DNA from: Anticarsia gemmatalis
Lineage: Eukaryota; Arthropoda; Insecta; Lepidoptera; Erebidae
Reading direction: 5' to 3'
NCBI RefSeq assembly: GCF_050436995.1
Contig: NC_134753.1
Location: forward strand, 11,470,001-11,534,000
Length of the DNA: 64,000 nt
The notes beneath the pieces are model-generated. The model did not search any database, was not told the DNA's origin, and saw only the letters and a program-made list of their open reading frames with translations. Both the position numbers and the translations under genes were made by a program. This document shows, one piece after another, positions 11,246 through 24,065 of the stretch (the first letter of the stretch is position 1; every line of letters begins with the position of its first letter).

Positions 11246-12439
11246 TTTTGTTATTGACGAAATTTGACTTAATGTTCGGATAACCTTTTAATTAAACCAA
11301 ATATTACATCTTTCTTCAGAATAAAACCTGAGTTAATAGCAATTTCATTTAAAGTACGATAGGTAAAATTTTCAAGTTATAGGAAATTTAGTCACTCGGG
11401 CAGCAATATGACATAATTTCCCATCTACTGAGACTAGTACTATCTATGTACGAGACGTGCTTTCAGACGTTACGGTATATTTCAAATAGCATTAATAATG
11501 CCTAAAGCCTGAAGACTTGCACTGTGCAAAGAGAGTGTCTAGGAGAATAACGTGAAAATTATTATTTATATTTTTGAGCTCACGAAAATTACTGAGTGCA
11601 GTCTTCCCGTTATGCATTTTACATATAAAATTAGATGTAATCCTTTATTCTCTTTATACACGTTACTACTACAGATTGCGATATTGTTTTTGCTATTAAC
11701 AAACTAATGCTCGCCACTGTTTTGTTGAAAAGAGAAGCCTATGCTGGATTTAGATTTACTACTACCATACAAAACAATCAATACACTATAATACTATCAA
11801 TTAATTAATTTTATTAGAATAAAAGCCAAAAATAAGTGTGTTTGGCGAACAATCTTCTGCATTTGTAATATTAATATAGGTAACGATTAACATCGCCCAA
11901 AATATTGAGTTGTGGACCGTTGGGTGACAGAAACCTTTACTGTGAAAACAATAGTTACACATCCTTGCAACGCCAAATATAGCTTAACTACATTTAACGT
12001 CAAACGTGTAGCTAATCCACCTCCAGTCACCGTCGCAGCGTTGGAACGAATCATTTTTACAGCCTTAGGGCGGCAGGATGTACCCAGGACGCTAAAATTT
12101 CATTTCACGGTACGCACTAAATTCTAGTTTGTGTACGTTGACGGCTTTACTGACTATGGGCTAAGTTTTAAAAAGAAAATTGTGGTTTATTTTTGGTTGG
12201 TACTTGAAATTTTGATGGTGTTAGCTCCACATTTTTGAATGCATATTTGAGTATGTTTTGTCTGTATCTCAGGCTACTCAGTGCCGCTTTGTTGAAACAT
12301 GTCTTGTCTCTTACAATGGTTCCAGAAAAAGAGACGTCATTATAAAAAAATCTTTGTATTTTCTTACAAAGAACAGGTGTGAGACTAAATTCAATACCGA
12401 CCAAAAATCTGGGTAGTTACTAAATAAATAGATTTAACC

Positions 12440-12555
12440 TATTTCACTCCTACTGCCCGGCAAAGACCTCTGAGAGAATGAGGGAAGAGTTACCTTGAGT
12501 CCACCAAGGAACCAAAGTGTGGGTTTGGGATGTTGCATGCCCTCATGAACCGCTT
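12440..12555 (-). repeat. Tail fragment of the CCCACTGCTGGGCAA family
   Basis: Contains CTACTGCCCGGCAAAGACCT, GAGTCCACC and a diverged GGGATGTTGCATGCCCTCAT end, the inverse order of the copy at 11043-11245. Confidence 0.5.
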
Positions 12556-12559
12556 TAAA

Positions 12560-13330
12560 AAACTTTCAGGTCTGTATTAAAATTATTTTTAATCGTAATT
12601 ATGTTGCATTGATATCTAAATTTCTTTCACCGTCACACAACAGACTGTCGATAAAAAATCGCCGATTAATAGTCGTCCATTACCCTAAAAGACGACAAGC
12701 ACCGACTTAACGCGGAGTTCCCCTTCGGTACAAATTGCGGTGCACAATAGTTGGGCCCAGCACGCACCATTACTAGCCTCACAATGCACCGTCGAGTTCA
12801 CAATAGAACTATTGAAAAGTCAGAACAATAGTTAGGCAATGTTTACATTGCGATTTTTCGACGACAGCTTGCGATCGGGAAACTAAAATTTTCGAATGTT
12901 CCAATTCCATTGTGTTAAAAGTATTTTTTCGACAATTATTCCGCGACTTTTGCAATTTTTGGGTAAAGCTCTTTTATTTTATTTGAAAGTTAAAATCTTT
13001 TTGGATTAGGTATAATAAAATGAAAAGTTTTGAAATGATTGTTGGCTTGCACTCGACATGACCATTTGGATATTACCTACATTCTACTGACGTTGCATAC
13101 ATACATAATTATTACGCTTGTTATACCCGAAATTGTGTGGGAATTGTCAAAGCACAGGCACAGGTTTTTGTAACAATGTTAGTTTTACGTAATAAATTAA
13201 ATGATCTATTGCTTTTTACCGAGCACGTCACCAAACTCTAGGCTGAAGTTAGTACAATAACATTGATTCTTAAGGGATATTAAATGAATAATATGCTACG
13301 ACAGAAATTACATTTTAGGATTTCATATTC
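12560..13330. other. Non-coding stretch with a GC-richer patch
   Basis: No gene seen. About 12690-12880 is GC-richer than its surroundings and includes a forkhead-type TGTTTAC at 12840; it could be an old repeat or a regulatory stretch. Confidence 0.3.
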
Positions 13331-13332
13331 CA

Positions 13333-13552
13333 TTTTTTTTTTTTTTTAAAAGACAACTCCCGCACTAAGAATTGCTCTTGTGTCGCGGGGACTTTTACAA
13401 ACATACAAACAACGGACACAAAGCACAACCAGACCCGAAACAATTATTCGTGGATCGCACAAATAATTGCTCCGTGTGGGAATCGAACCCACGACCTCCC
13501 GACGCAGTAGTGTTGGCGTGGTGACCTAAACCACTGCGCCACGGAGGCAGTC
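13333..13552 (-). mobile_element. Full-length tRNA-derived SINE
   Basis: Read on the minus strand it has a tRNA-like head from 13552: A-box TGGCGCAGTGG and B-box GGTTCGATTCC flanked by GTGGG/CCCAC. Then comes a ~130-bp body and a 15-nt A run (the T run at 13333-13347). The acceptor ends do not pair, so it is not a tRNA gene. RNA polymerase III internal promoter boxes look intact. Confidence 0.7.
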
Positions 13553-13559
13553 AACTGGC

Positions 13560-14600
13560 CATTGATTATATACTATTTATTGTATTTTGTTGTTCTTTAA
13601 CTAACGTATACTTTACGAAGGTATCAACATCATACACCTTTTCTTTACAAATGCCGAGTAAAAGCAATAAAACCGCTCGAGTTATTGTGAAATAATCCTA
13701 AGAAACTTATTTTACTGACGTTCGGCGTAATACAACGGTAATTAACAAGTTAATTCAAGTTTAAACAACGCTGTAATTTTACAATTTTATTTATTCGTTT
13801 TAACCATATTCTTTGCTAATTTTATTAAATGCATTCCGCATTTATGTGAGTTATTTATGTTATGAAACGAAAGTGTCCCGGTATATTAATGGTCAATAGA
13901 AATTACTGTATCGCTTGAAATTAAATTTTATAGAATAGAAGAATTAACTATGGATGAGGATATAGGCTGTTTGTGCTGGAAAAATGTTGTATATGGTTAA
14001 CTGTCTTACAGCCAAATTATTTAACGATTTTGAAAGATATTTGGGCGGCAAGGTAATAATAGACTTTAGCCAAGAAAATGCATCGATTTGAAATATTGAA
14101 AAAATATTACAACCTAAAATTACCACAGTTGGAGCTCAGTCACAGTAAAAACTAGCCAGTTCATAAAATCCCAATTTTACATGAAAAAGGCCGAATAACC
14201 TAAATAATTATGCAAGTGTTAAAAAATTACCATTTTCCCATTCCTGTGTTACTGAACCAGTTTTTTGTGGTATATTTTTACATCACGTTACAACCGTTTT
14301 ACATTCGTAATAATAAACTTTCGACATTTGCATCGAACATGTTTTCAAGTGTTATAGCAATGTAAGGGTGGGGTTTTGTTAAAGTGGGGCTAAGCGAAAC
14401 GTTGTTATTGATTTGCGTTTTTTTGTTGTAACACTTCGTTAATTTGGGTTTCAATTGATTAAATTCCAACTATATCAATATTTTCTACATTCATAAATCA
14501 AAATTCTACGTTTAAAACTAATTATAAGCAATAATTTTCAAACTTACTATCCAACTAACGTTCAAGATTTTTGTCTATGATTTAGACGGATTATGCTTTG
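13560..14600. other. AT-rich intronic DNA
   Basis: No feature I can support. Confidence 0.35.
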
Positions 14601-14614
14601 GCTTATGCTCTCCT

Positions 14615-14665
14615 TAAAATCGGGAGGAGACCGTTGCATCAGTCGGACAGTAATAGAAAAAAAAT
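14615..14665 (+). repeat. Short tail fragment of the CCCACTGCTGGGCAA family
   Basis: CGGGAGGAGACCGTTGCATC followed by GTCGGACAGTAATAG matches the last bases of the family in plus orientation. Confidence 0.4.
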
Positions 14666-14825
14666 GGCTTTAGTCTTCCAAGCAGGCCAAGTGTGGTTCG
14701 TAAAGTTTGCTAATGTACACAAAGGACAAAGGAAAAATATAAATAAAAAACTAAAATATAGCTCTAGGCATCTTCGCACCAGTAACACCGCGCCCTTACC
14801 CAGCCAAGTGTTTGAATAGTACTGA

Positions 14826-15410
14826 ACTTGGGGGTACTTAACACCCCAACTGTCGCGGGAACAAATATAGACATTTCACAATGCCCTAAAAGCGTCTCAA
14901 AAAAGATTTCGGCGTCGGACAAGGAACTTCAGAGGTGTGAAGAGTACTCTACTTCGCATTGACTGGGTTCAAAAACTACCATATACGATTTGGCTATGTT
15001 TGAACTGCATTTTGTGAGAAAGTGACAATATAGCCATGTTCTTTGCGAATCTGAGTGTTTTTAAATAACTCGCTACTATTTTTTAAAAACTATTATACTG
15101 TTAAAAAAATATAAAAATGCGTATTGGGGCGGAGTGTTTCATAGAACCTTTTATTTTCTTTTGCCTTCTATTTTATTATCTAGAAAAACCTAACCCAGAT
15201 ATATCGCCGAAAGCTTCAAAATGATTCTTAGTAAACTCAATAAAGTTATTTGACGATGCAAAAACCAACTTAAAAATCAGAAAACATTTTTTTCGTCACA
15301 ATCATGTCAGCCAAAACTAAATTACCCTACACCGTGTTAACGCGTCAATCACTCCTGGGGTGCTCGAATACCCCAATTCGGTAGACGGGGTGGACCCCAC
15401 ACCCTATAGT
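14826..15410. repeat. Possible decayed element bounded by inverted GGGGT/ACCCC patches
   Basis: 14828-14849 reads TTGGGGGTACTTAACACCCC and, inverted, 15355-15380 reads TTGGGGTATTCGAGCACCCC. Each patch is also a small hairpin. The interior has no coding capacity and no duplication could be found outside, so this may be chance. Confidence 0.25.
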
Positions 15411-16337
15411 AAACAAAGAAACTTAAATTGGATCCCACTTATTGTTGTCTAAATCGAACTTTGAATTTTTTATTAACTTTACTTTTACGAAAGCCCAATC
15501 AATCAAACCCTTATTCAATATGGCTTTGTTATACAAAATTAGATTTTTAAGCTATAAAAGATAAGTGAAATTAATTTGACATAATTAGAATATATTGCTT
15601 TCATTATCTTTTAAGAATAAAATATTCTTCGGCCATTTTATTATGGGAAGGACTAATGAACGTTATTAATAAGGAAATTTAATAAAACTGTTGACTTGTG
15701 CTGAAGTGTGGCGCAAATCGATTTGGTAGAGCAACCTTACCAAGGCTAGGTACTAAGTACGTCAGCTCATTATCGAGCCCAAAATTGCAACTAAAACATT
15801 TTGACTTGTCTCACTGGGCCACCTTTTGCAGTGCAACATAAAACTACACGATGTATGTAATTTTATTCGAAAATCCTAACGAACAACACAAAAGCACATT
15901 CTCATATTATTTTTCTCCCATTAATCACTTAATTAAAGTCAAAATGTACCCAAATTAAAACAGAGTAACCCTAATATTTACATTACTCCGCGACACTAGT
16001 TAGTCGCTCTACAAAACACCGCCAAAAAGCAAATGCTGAAAAGAGACAACGCTATTTAATCTTATATGTCTCTCTTTCGCACTATGGTGTACGAATTAAG
16101 TTCCCTCTACATGTATGTACTGTAGGTATTACACACTCTCGTTGGGGGTATGTTTTGCTTCATCAAGAGATTTTTTTGGCATTCTGAGTTTTCGTGAGCA
16201 TTTATTATTTTTATTTTAGTCTGGTATTTACTGAGGGGCTTAAACTTGTAATGAACAACTTGACAAGAGTATGCCTTGTCTTTGACCTATTAGATGATGT
16301 GCTGTTTAATTTAGGCTTGGTAGACACAATAAATAAA

Positions 16338-16425
16338 AAACTCAACCCACTGCTGGGCAAGGGTCTTCTCTTGCTTTGAGGGAGGGTTTAGGCCTTGAGT
16401 CCAAGTAGACTTAGCACTTAATTAA
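16338..16425 (-). repeat. Tail fragment of the CCCACTGCTGGGCAA family
   Basis: CCACTGCTGGGCAAGGGTCT followed by GAGGGAGGGTTTAGGCCTTG is close to the family consensus. It continues TGAGTCCAAGTAG. Confidence 0.6.
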
Positions 16426-16552
16426 AGATACTACAGGCATGTACCTAAGTTTTTTTGTCAACTAGGTATTTCCTTGCAGAAAAACTAAAATAATGCGATA
16501 TAGGTCTCAGCTATTATATTGTAACATTTTTTATCCTAATTACCATACACAA

Positions 16553-16830
16553 CTGCACGTTTGGCGCAGTGGTTTAAGCGGTCACCTAGCCGCAACAACC
16601 ATAGCGCCGCGTGTGGTGGGTTCGAATCCCACCCGGGACAAATCTTTGTGTGATGAGCACGAGTATTTGTTCTGAGCCTGGATGTAAATGTATCTATATA
16701 AGTATGTCTTTAAATGTATATATATAAGTATGTTTATCAGTTATCTGGTTACCATAGTACAAGCTCTGCTTAGTTTGGAATCAAATGACCGTGTGTGAGT
16801 TGTCCAATAATATTTAAATATTTAAATATT
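16553..16830 (+). mobile_element. tRNA-derived SINE, second family, plus copy
   Basis: The head from 16553 has A-box TGGCGCAGTGG and B-box GGTTCGAATCC (16619-16629). The body includes ACAAATCTTTGTGTGATGAG and ends in an AT-rich ATTTAAATATTT tail. It is about 260 bp long and matches the inverted copy at 19430-19700 along its full length. It is not a tRNA gene: the would-be acceptor ends do not pair. Confidence 0.75.
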
Positions 16831-17359
16831 TTACAGATGACTTAAAAAATAATTTATCTGCTACCTAGGTATTGAACCTCTGATCAATAAAATTGCACGC
16901 AAATAATCGTATCACTTGGTCGTACTACCTTTTGGACAGTACCTGCAATTTACTTTTTAAGTTTACGTCAAAACACTTTTGCTATAGAAAAAGTGAGTCA
17001 AAACAGCTCAATCCTGTGTTAGTCCCACATGAGCTTGAATACATCGTTCCGTGGACTATTTTTTATTTGGAGCACAGAAACGTTCATTAGTAACCAGACT
17101 GCGCTACTGTACCTACATAATGGTGATTTGGGATTTTAATCTCCAAAGTGCTGGCTTTCTTGTGTGGACTACGTATGAACTGTTAATAAATAATGATCGC
17201 GTTTGTAAAAGTATATTGATTTTAGTCGGTTTGCGCCCTTTAGAAAAGATAGGTACAATTGTAGAATTTGTAGTGTGACGTGCGATGGATTTCCCAATTT
17301 AGTGAATAGTGGATGGACTGGCAGATATTACTGATATTATAAAAGTGGAAGTTTGGATA

Positions 17360-17500
17360 GATTAGATTAGATTATAGAATGAGAGTCTATGATGCCAAAA
17401 CTGCATGGATTTTGATGAAATTTGGTACATTTCGTTTTTAACTAGGATATAACACATATCATTATACATTTTATTCCGTGAAATCTTTTAGCGGGTATAA
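17360..17500 (+). repeat. Truncated Helitron-like fragment
   Basis: GGATTTTGATGAAATTTGGTA followed by TATAACACATATCATTATAC is the middle part of the common short Helitrons; ends are missing. Confidence 0.4.
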
Positions 17501-17532
17501 AATAAGAAATAAATTAATATTATTACTTATTA

Positions 17533-17612
17533 CTGTCCCACTGCAGTGTATTGGTCTCCTCCCGTACTGAGAAAGGGGTTATACCGTGAGTTCCCCGCGG
17601 TGGCCAAATTCA
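17533..17612 (-). repeat. Tail fragment of the CCCACTGCTGGGCAA family
   Basis: TGTCCCACTGCAGTGTATTGG, CTCCTCCCGTACTGAGAAAG and GGTGGCCAAAT occur in the family order. Confidence 0.5.
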
Positions 17613-17619
17613 AAATATT

Positions 17620-19425
17620 TTTTTCGTTATGTACCGAAATTGGATCATAAATGTATTCTTCGACAATACGTCATCATGATCTATTTTTAGGTTACATAAC
17701 AATAAGGTGTTCTAGTAAACAACGATGTTTATTTCATGTCAATCATATTTTGCGTATGAATATTTTAGCCCACATCGTATTAAGATTGATAAAGCCTATT
17801 TACTTCTGCTTTCACAAAAATAGAATACTTATCTTAAGTTTTATTATTTTTGCAAAGTAAATGAAATATAATATAATTGACAGCGTCTTTGGCGCGCTTG
17901 GTATTGTGACACGCAAGTGTTTAACAACTCTGCATACACCTTTGGGTATAACAGGCGTGGTATTATGTACTCAAGCAAAAAATATATGTTCCCTAAGTAA
18001 TGGCATTCACAGACGTATCGCTACGAATTCTTAGCCTGGTATATAAATAATATAAGTTTGAATAAAAATACTATAGAAACCATCAACACGTATCGCAAAT
18101 AACTCTAGCCGCTAGCCGCTAAGAAAAGACTTCGTCGAGTCTTACTAAAATATAAAACAGAAAATATCATTTCATAATATTTCCTGAATGCTGAAAATCT
18201 AGTACATTATGTCGGACGTTTTGTCCGGTCTTTTATTTTCTGCACACGCCGGCTAAATTCAAAAATTTGCCGTGCTCCGCATTCCGTATGTCGCATGCAT
18301 GCAATTTTAAATAGGCATTGTGTGAACTAGCTTTTATTGAGTTCTATCAAATAGAGAATTTTGTTTGGTATTCAGTCGTGAGGGAGAATAATTTTACGCT
18401 TGTAATATGTGTATGTGTAGATTTTATTTGCGGATTTAGTTTGCCGTTTGGTGTTTTGTATAAATGTTTCCTGTGTCGATTTATGATTGTTGAGTAGAAA
18501 CTCTTGCAAATTATTCGATTTATTTGACTTTGAGCTATTCTATTAAACGTTTTTTTGACTCATGAGGCTAGATGCTTAGGTCTTCTATTTGAAGGGATTT
18601 TTTTATTGATAAGAGTTTTCATGCAGCCTTAGTAAAAATAACATTTAGTTCAGGTTTACTCTGGAATGTTTTCTCTTTTAACTAAAGTTTTACATAGTTT
18701 TGTGTCAATTTATCAAGATGTAAATGGCATTGGTTTTGAATATTGTTGTACTTTCAAAAATATTACTTTTAATGAGTGTTCTTAAATATCTCTCAATGTT
18801 CTACCAGGTGGTTTATGAATAATGTGACAGTAATTATTAAAGCCATTAAACTGTCTATTTTGAACGCACGTACATTATCAGTCGTAGAATCTAAAACAAC
18901 ACTCAAATTAGTTCTACGGAACTAACAGAAAACTACCTGTATCGGAATTCACTTTACTAAACTTGTATCTATTGCCAGCTAATTTTAAACTCTATACTAA
19001 AGAAACAAAATCTAACTTAGAAATTATTACACGAACGCTCACATATTTAAAAAATACAAATATTACGCGTCTTTTCCGAGATATTTTTACAAAAAGAAAT
19101 ACAGGCTCTAGAGATTATCATCTAGTACATTTCGCGAAATTACTAAAAGTAGGCCTCATTTTTCATGTCCTAGGCAGATCTAGACGTGTAGTTTATGTTC
19201 TGCCTGTACTAAGTAAATTGAATCTTGGTATACATTCGAGTTTTCGCTTGGAATCAGTCATAAGACTAAGTTATTAGATTCTTGAGCCGGTACTCTGGAT
19301 AATGAAGCCTTTTCCTCGATGTTGTTTTAATCTACTCGAACATGCTCCTAGTCGTTTTATGTGTTTTCTAGTCTCTTCACTGAACAGCCTTCACCGTTAT
19401 TGACTTGTACAATTTGGATATTAGA
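17620..19425. other. AT-rich intronic DNA
   Basis: No gene seen. The 104-residue frame at 18963-19277 has no recognisable domain and ordinary AT-rich composition, and I do not count it as a gene. Confidence 0.35.
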
Positions 19426-19429
19426 TAAT

Positions 19430-19700
19430 AAATATCAAATAAATATCATTGGACAACTCACACACGGTCATTTGATTCCAAACTAAGCAGAGCTTGTACT
19501 ATGGTAACCAAATAACTGATAAACATACTTATATACTTCTAAATACATACTTATATAGATAAATTGACATCCAGGCTCAGAACAAATACTCGTGCTCATC
19601 ACACAAAGATTTGTCCTGGGTGGGATTCGAACCCACCACACGCGGCGCTACGGTTGTTGCGGCGAGGTGACCGCTTAAACCACTGCGCCAAACGTGCAGT
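19430..19700 (-). mobile_element. tRNA-derived SINE, second family, minus copy
   Basis: Reverse-complement partner of 16553-16830, with the head at 19700 and the AT-rich tail at 19430. The A and B boxes are intact. The two copies differ by a few substitutions and small gaps. Confidence 0.75.
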
Positions 19701-19706
19701 CCCATA

Positions 19707-19733
19707 ATAGTATGCACAATATGAAGTAAAGAT
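19707..19733 (+). repeat. 27-bp exact repeat, copy 1
   Basis: Identical to 21067-21093, starting ATAGTATGCACAATATG. It lies directly beside the head of the SINE that ends at 19700. Confidence 0.7.
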
Positions 19734-20036
19734 AAGACTGCTTGTTCATGTTTAGTTAATCAACAAAGGGACCTACGGCCAGTGTTTCTTTATAAAAAGT
19801 AATAGCCAAAATATAGTAGTAAATTAAAACTGGCAGTCAAATTAGTTTCTTAGTGAATTGAAATAAATGTCAAATAGAAGTCAATCGTTTTAGCTGTTAT
19901 TTTAGATATGTATGAAGAAACTGGCCGTATTTTTGGTCAAAGTGGACTTAAACAGTTGATCTCGTTGCCATCAGTTTAGATTTTGAATTAGGTGATTTTG
20001 GGTTTCATACTTAATGAAATCACGTTTTTTTTCGTT

Positions 20037-20112
20037 AGTGTCCCACTTTTGGACAAAGGTCTCCTCCTGAACAAGGGAATACTTGAGTCCGCCACGCTGA
20101 CCAAGGGACTAT
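20037..20112 (-). repeat. Tail fragment of the CCCACTGCTGGGCAA family
   Basis: GTCCCACTTTTGGACAAAGG, TCTCCTCCTGAACAAGGG, TTGAGTCCGCCACGCTGACC occur in the family order. Confidence 0.5.
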
Positions 20113-20219
20113 AATAAGATGTTTGTATACATCGCAGTCTACAATCTAGCACACATATCAAGTTAATTTGAAAATAGCAAATTATTATGTTTCCGTTAAT
20201 CACTGCTTTCATCAATTTA

Positions 20220-21060
20220 TTTCCATTATGCCAATTGCAAATGGATTAAAATAAAACTGTATCAATATGGATGTACAGATAAATCTATTACCTACCATAC
20301 CAATTGATACATCCACAATAAGTTTAATTGGAATTTTTATTATTACATTTTTGCTTATTCTAAAAATAGCAGCATCAATGCAATTCCTAATCCCAAAGAG
20401 AGCAAACGTTCAAACAATTTAATGTTTAATTTGTAGCAAGTAGTGTACATATTCATATTATTGCAAGCAAATAAATCCCCCTTTATTTATTTAGGCCGGT
20501 CAATAAGCGTGGCATTCGCGATTGTTTGTTTAAAAATCAACGTAAAGTGCAATTTCTATGTGTATTCGCAAACAAAGAGTATTTGCACACTTTTATTTCG
20601 TTTTTAGAAAAACGTTTGAGATTAAAAAACGCTTTGCTTGCCGATTTTGTTTGTGCGTAGTATTTGCTTCGTGTTTGTTATATTGTAACTACTGTTTGTA
20701 CGTAGCCGGTTTGTTTTTAAACCAAACTTTGTAATTTATCACCTAGTTTTTGTGACTTTATGGGGCTTGTATGTATAAAATTTGGAGAATTTATTGGAAT
20801 AAAAATTTAGGTCGGAGATATCGATCATTTTGTAGTCACTTATCAACCTTAATAGACAGTTTAAAGTGTTTACGAATTAATGCACTTGAAAGAACTGTGG
20901 AGAGACAATCTTTCATTTAGTAGGACAAAATAAAGTGTGTCAAGCTTTTTTTATTTAAAATATTTTTTTAATAATTTAATGGCAGCAAGGGAAGGAAAGT
21001 AAGAAGTGATGTACCGCGGGTGGGAGTTGAGACTTATGCTTAACAGTGGCGAGTTGTGGG
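20220..21060. other. AT-rich intronic DNA
   Basis: No feature I can support. Confidence 0.3.
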
Positions 21061-21066
21061 CTAAAG

Positions 21067-21093
21067 ATAGTATGCACAATATGAAGTAAAGAT
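21067..21093 (+). repeat. 27-bp exact repeat, copy 2
   Basis: Identical to 19707-19733, in the same orientation, 1.36 kb downstream. Confidence 0.7.
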
Positions 21094-21384
21094 CAATTTG
21101 TGCAAGTGGTATGAGTTTTAATTGGTTTTCTATGGATGTTACACATGAAAGATGCAAATCCAAATTTTTGAAATCTACCGCAAAATAGATATCAATGTTG
21201 TGTTTGGATAATATCAGTAATGGTATATTTGTAGAGGATTAATTAATATCCATTATGAAAGGAAATGTTTGATTAATACCAAAGCTCCATTCGAAATAGT
21301 TTCAGTGTTGATTGAAATACTGGAAATAGTAATCAAAGGGCAAAGTGGAGTGGAAATAATTGAGAATGTTAATTTATTGTTTTA

Positions 21385-21520
21385 TGTGTGATTTCATCCG
21401 CGTGGAAAAGTTCTTTTCCACTTCCCGGAATAAAAAGTATCATATGTGTTAACTCAGAGTACATACTACATGTGTCCGAAATTTCATAAAATCCACTGAG
21501 TAATTAAAATATGCAAACAA
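21385..21520 (-). repeat. Truncated Helitron-like fragment
   Basis: CATCCGCGTGG, CCCGGAATAAAAAGTATC and AAATTTCATAAAATCCACTG occur in the order of a short Helitron in minus orientation; ends are missing. Confidence 0.4.
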
Positions 21521-22114
21521 AACTTGCACATATTTAAATGAAAAGGATAGTAAGTAGAGTATCAAGTTCCAAGCACAGATATCGTATGTTACTAGCACTT
21601 ACAGAACAACTTACTAGAAAATACATAATAATTTAAAAGTAGTAAAAAAAATCAACAAAGATAAACCAAAACTTATGAAGTATTTTTTATGACGATCAAA
21701 CTGTGTCAGGAATTTTGTACAGCCGTACAAAGATATAAAGCACCTTAAATAAATTTTAGAACTTATAAAACAATCTCTAATTCCTTACAAACGTTCCATT
21801 TATCGTCGCATTTATCCCAAGACACATCTCAATAAAGCACATCATTATAGCAGCTCGACTGCATAACCTCTTAACCTAAGTTATAAAGAAATTTTAATTG
21901 GAGAGCCGAACAATATTATGTAAGTCGTAATTTTCTTTTATCGCCGACCACGACTTTCAATGGAGAGGGGAAATGGATCTTGTGATAAATAGTTTTTCAT
22001 TTACTGACTGTCATTTAAAGAATAAGGTCGTTTATGGAAGGATTATTCGTAAATATTTGTATGATAATATTTGAGGCTGTTTTACTTGTCCCTATGGTAG
22101 AAACTAAACATAAT

Positions 22115-22195
22115 TAACCCATTGATGTACCATTGCTGGGCGAGTGAGAAATGAGGGAGGGTTTAGGACTTGAGTTGACCACGCTGGCCAAGTAA
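22115..22195 (-). repeat. Tail fragment of the CCCACTGCTGGGCAA family
   Basis: CATTGCTGGGCGAGTGAG, GAGGGAGGGTTTAGGACTTG and GACCACGCTGGCCAAGT occur in the family order. Confidence 0.55.
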
Positions 22196-22199
22196 TTAT

Positions 22200-23880
22200 A
22201 CTTAACTGAAAATAATTTACTGCTAGTTTCGAGTTGTTCAAAAAAAAATATAATTACAAAAGGGTGTTACGTAACAGGTAAAAAACAGAAGTTTAAGATA
22301 TGCTTTTCAATGTTTTTTGCTTGTACCAGAATAATTTATTTTGTTTTGAATTAAGTGATAAATACAAGATTAATTCAATACTAGGAGTTCATAAATCGAA
22401 TCTTTGTATCGTCTGTAAGGAAAACTGACTGAAATGAGTCAGTAGACGAAGCTCCGTTTAAAACAAACACCCTAAATAGTAAAGGTAAAAAAATCTGTAT
22501 ATAATAAACAAAGTTCCTATATTTACATGATGCGGCATTTACAAAGTAACTTTCAGTTCATTGACCTTCATGTTATTCTTACACCTTGATAGAGTTTGTG
22601 AATCGTAAACATAGAGGGCGCTGTATTGTTTGTTTGGATGCGCGCGCGCAATGTGTGCGATTGATCTGTTTCAAACGAATGTAGCAATGAAAATGTACGA
22701 TTTGTTTGAGAAATGAATCGTTTTCGCTGTTTGTGTTGATGAAAGAAAATGCAGTGATACGGAGGTGTATCAGAACAGTCTATTTGAGTTATGTAACTGT
22801 TCTAATTTGAAACTGTATACTTTTTATGCAACTGCAGACCAGGTGATCATCGTGTGAAATTGTTATAGTCATGATTTCCAAATTTAATAAGTGTCGTCTG
22901 AAAATGGTATTTAGAAGCGTACAGGCGAATTTATCTTTACCCGTTTTTATTCAAATGCGTTTATAGGCATACAATTTCACATTTCACAAAAATATTAACT
23001 TGAAGTTAATATTTATAAGCTATAAGTATATTAAAAAAAAACTATGCGAATCTAATCTACGCTACTCAGTGTAGTAATGTCGTAGTAATCACCATGCCCA
23101 CTACTCTATTTTATAGCTTTAATCAAAATTTTCCCAAACACGCTAACTATTTTAATATCAGTACATTGGCAGCAGGTTGTGAGTTTGCGGTCACAATGAT
23201 GTGCGGCTCAACGATTTTGTTTACCTCCGTTTATTCGTATCAACTAAAATAATTTGTAAGCTATTTAGTGTCCATGTTTCAAATTATAATGTGATGCTGT
23301 GACACTAGTAGGTGTGTGTTATTACATTATTATTTTAAACCAATTTTGCAGTTAATACCGTGCAATTTCGCACTTCTTATAAACAACTTACTTTGCCACA
23401 TTGCATATAATTTTTACTTGTAGTTTAAGTGACCTTTTACGATTTTTCTATCAAATCTATCTAGTAATGACAAGAATTTTACTTCAAGTTAAATAATTCA
23501 ACATTGTCAATACTTACTAAAGCGTCGATAATTTAGTAGAGAAAAAAACTTCAGCTTCGATCTATTTTCACTCCTAGAAAAAACTACTACTATCGAATAC
23601 AAATACGTAAACTAATTAAACAAATGTTTAATTAGCAGTTTGTAAGCTTTAGCACTAGTCAGACCACCTGCGTTGTTCGCTTGAAATACTTTCCAAGGAA
23701 ACTTTACATGAATTACTTGCTTGACATGGATTCTTCAAGTTCCAGCAGTCACTACTACTTACTGAATAGCATTATAATGAATAATTTATACTAATTACAC
23801 GTGTGAAAGGACCGTGGACCTTGAATAAAGCTTGGGTGATAGAAATTAACGGTTAATAAATAATTAATTTCGGATAAAAC
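22200..23880. other. AT-rich intronic DNA with a CpG-containing patch
   Basis: No gene seen. Around 22610-22670 a GGATGCGCGCGCGCAATG run stands out from the AT-rich background; without a splice donor I do not call it an alternative exon. Confidence 0.3.
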
Positions 23881-23884
23881 TTTA

Positions 23885-24065
23885 ACTGCACGTTTGGTCT
23901 TTGCATGCCCTAAATAAATGCATTAAACAAATTTTAGGCATGCAAGGTTTCATCACGATGTTTTCCTTCACCGTTAGAGCAAGTGATAATAATTTCTAAT
24001 ATACACATAACTCCGAAAAGTCATAAGTGTATTGCCTCGGGTTTGAACCTGCTTTTTTTTACAAC
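23885..24065 (-). repeat. Related repeat segment with B-box-like end
   Basis: On the minus strand it reads AGGTTCAAACCCGAGGCAAT, then AAATTATTATCACTTGCTC, ACGGTGAAGGAAAACATCGTG and a GCATGC-rich end. The second half overlaps the motif order of the repeat at 11043, so this is the more 5' part of the same or a composite family. The AGGTTCAAACC is a B-box-like motif. Confidence 0.5.

Noticed and set aside
16553..16640. tRNA-like sequence with intact A and B boxes
   Set aside because: The would-be acceptor ends do not pair and a SINE body follows; the inverted copy at 19430-19700 confirms a SINE. The same holds for 13470-13552.
18963..19277. 104-codon plus-strand frame as a gene
   Set aside because: AT-rich codon use like the background and no recognisable domain or promoter.
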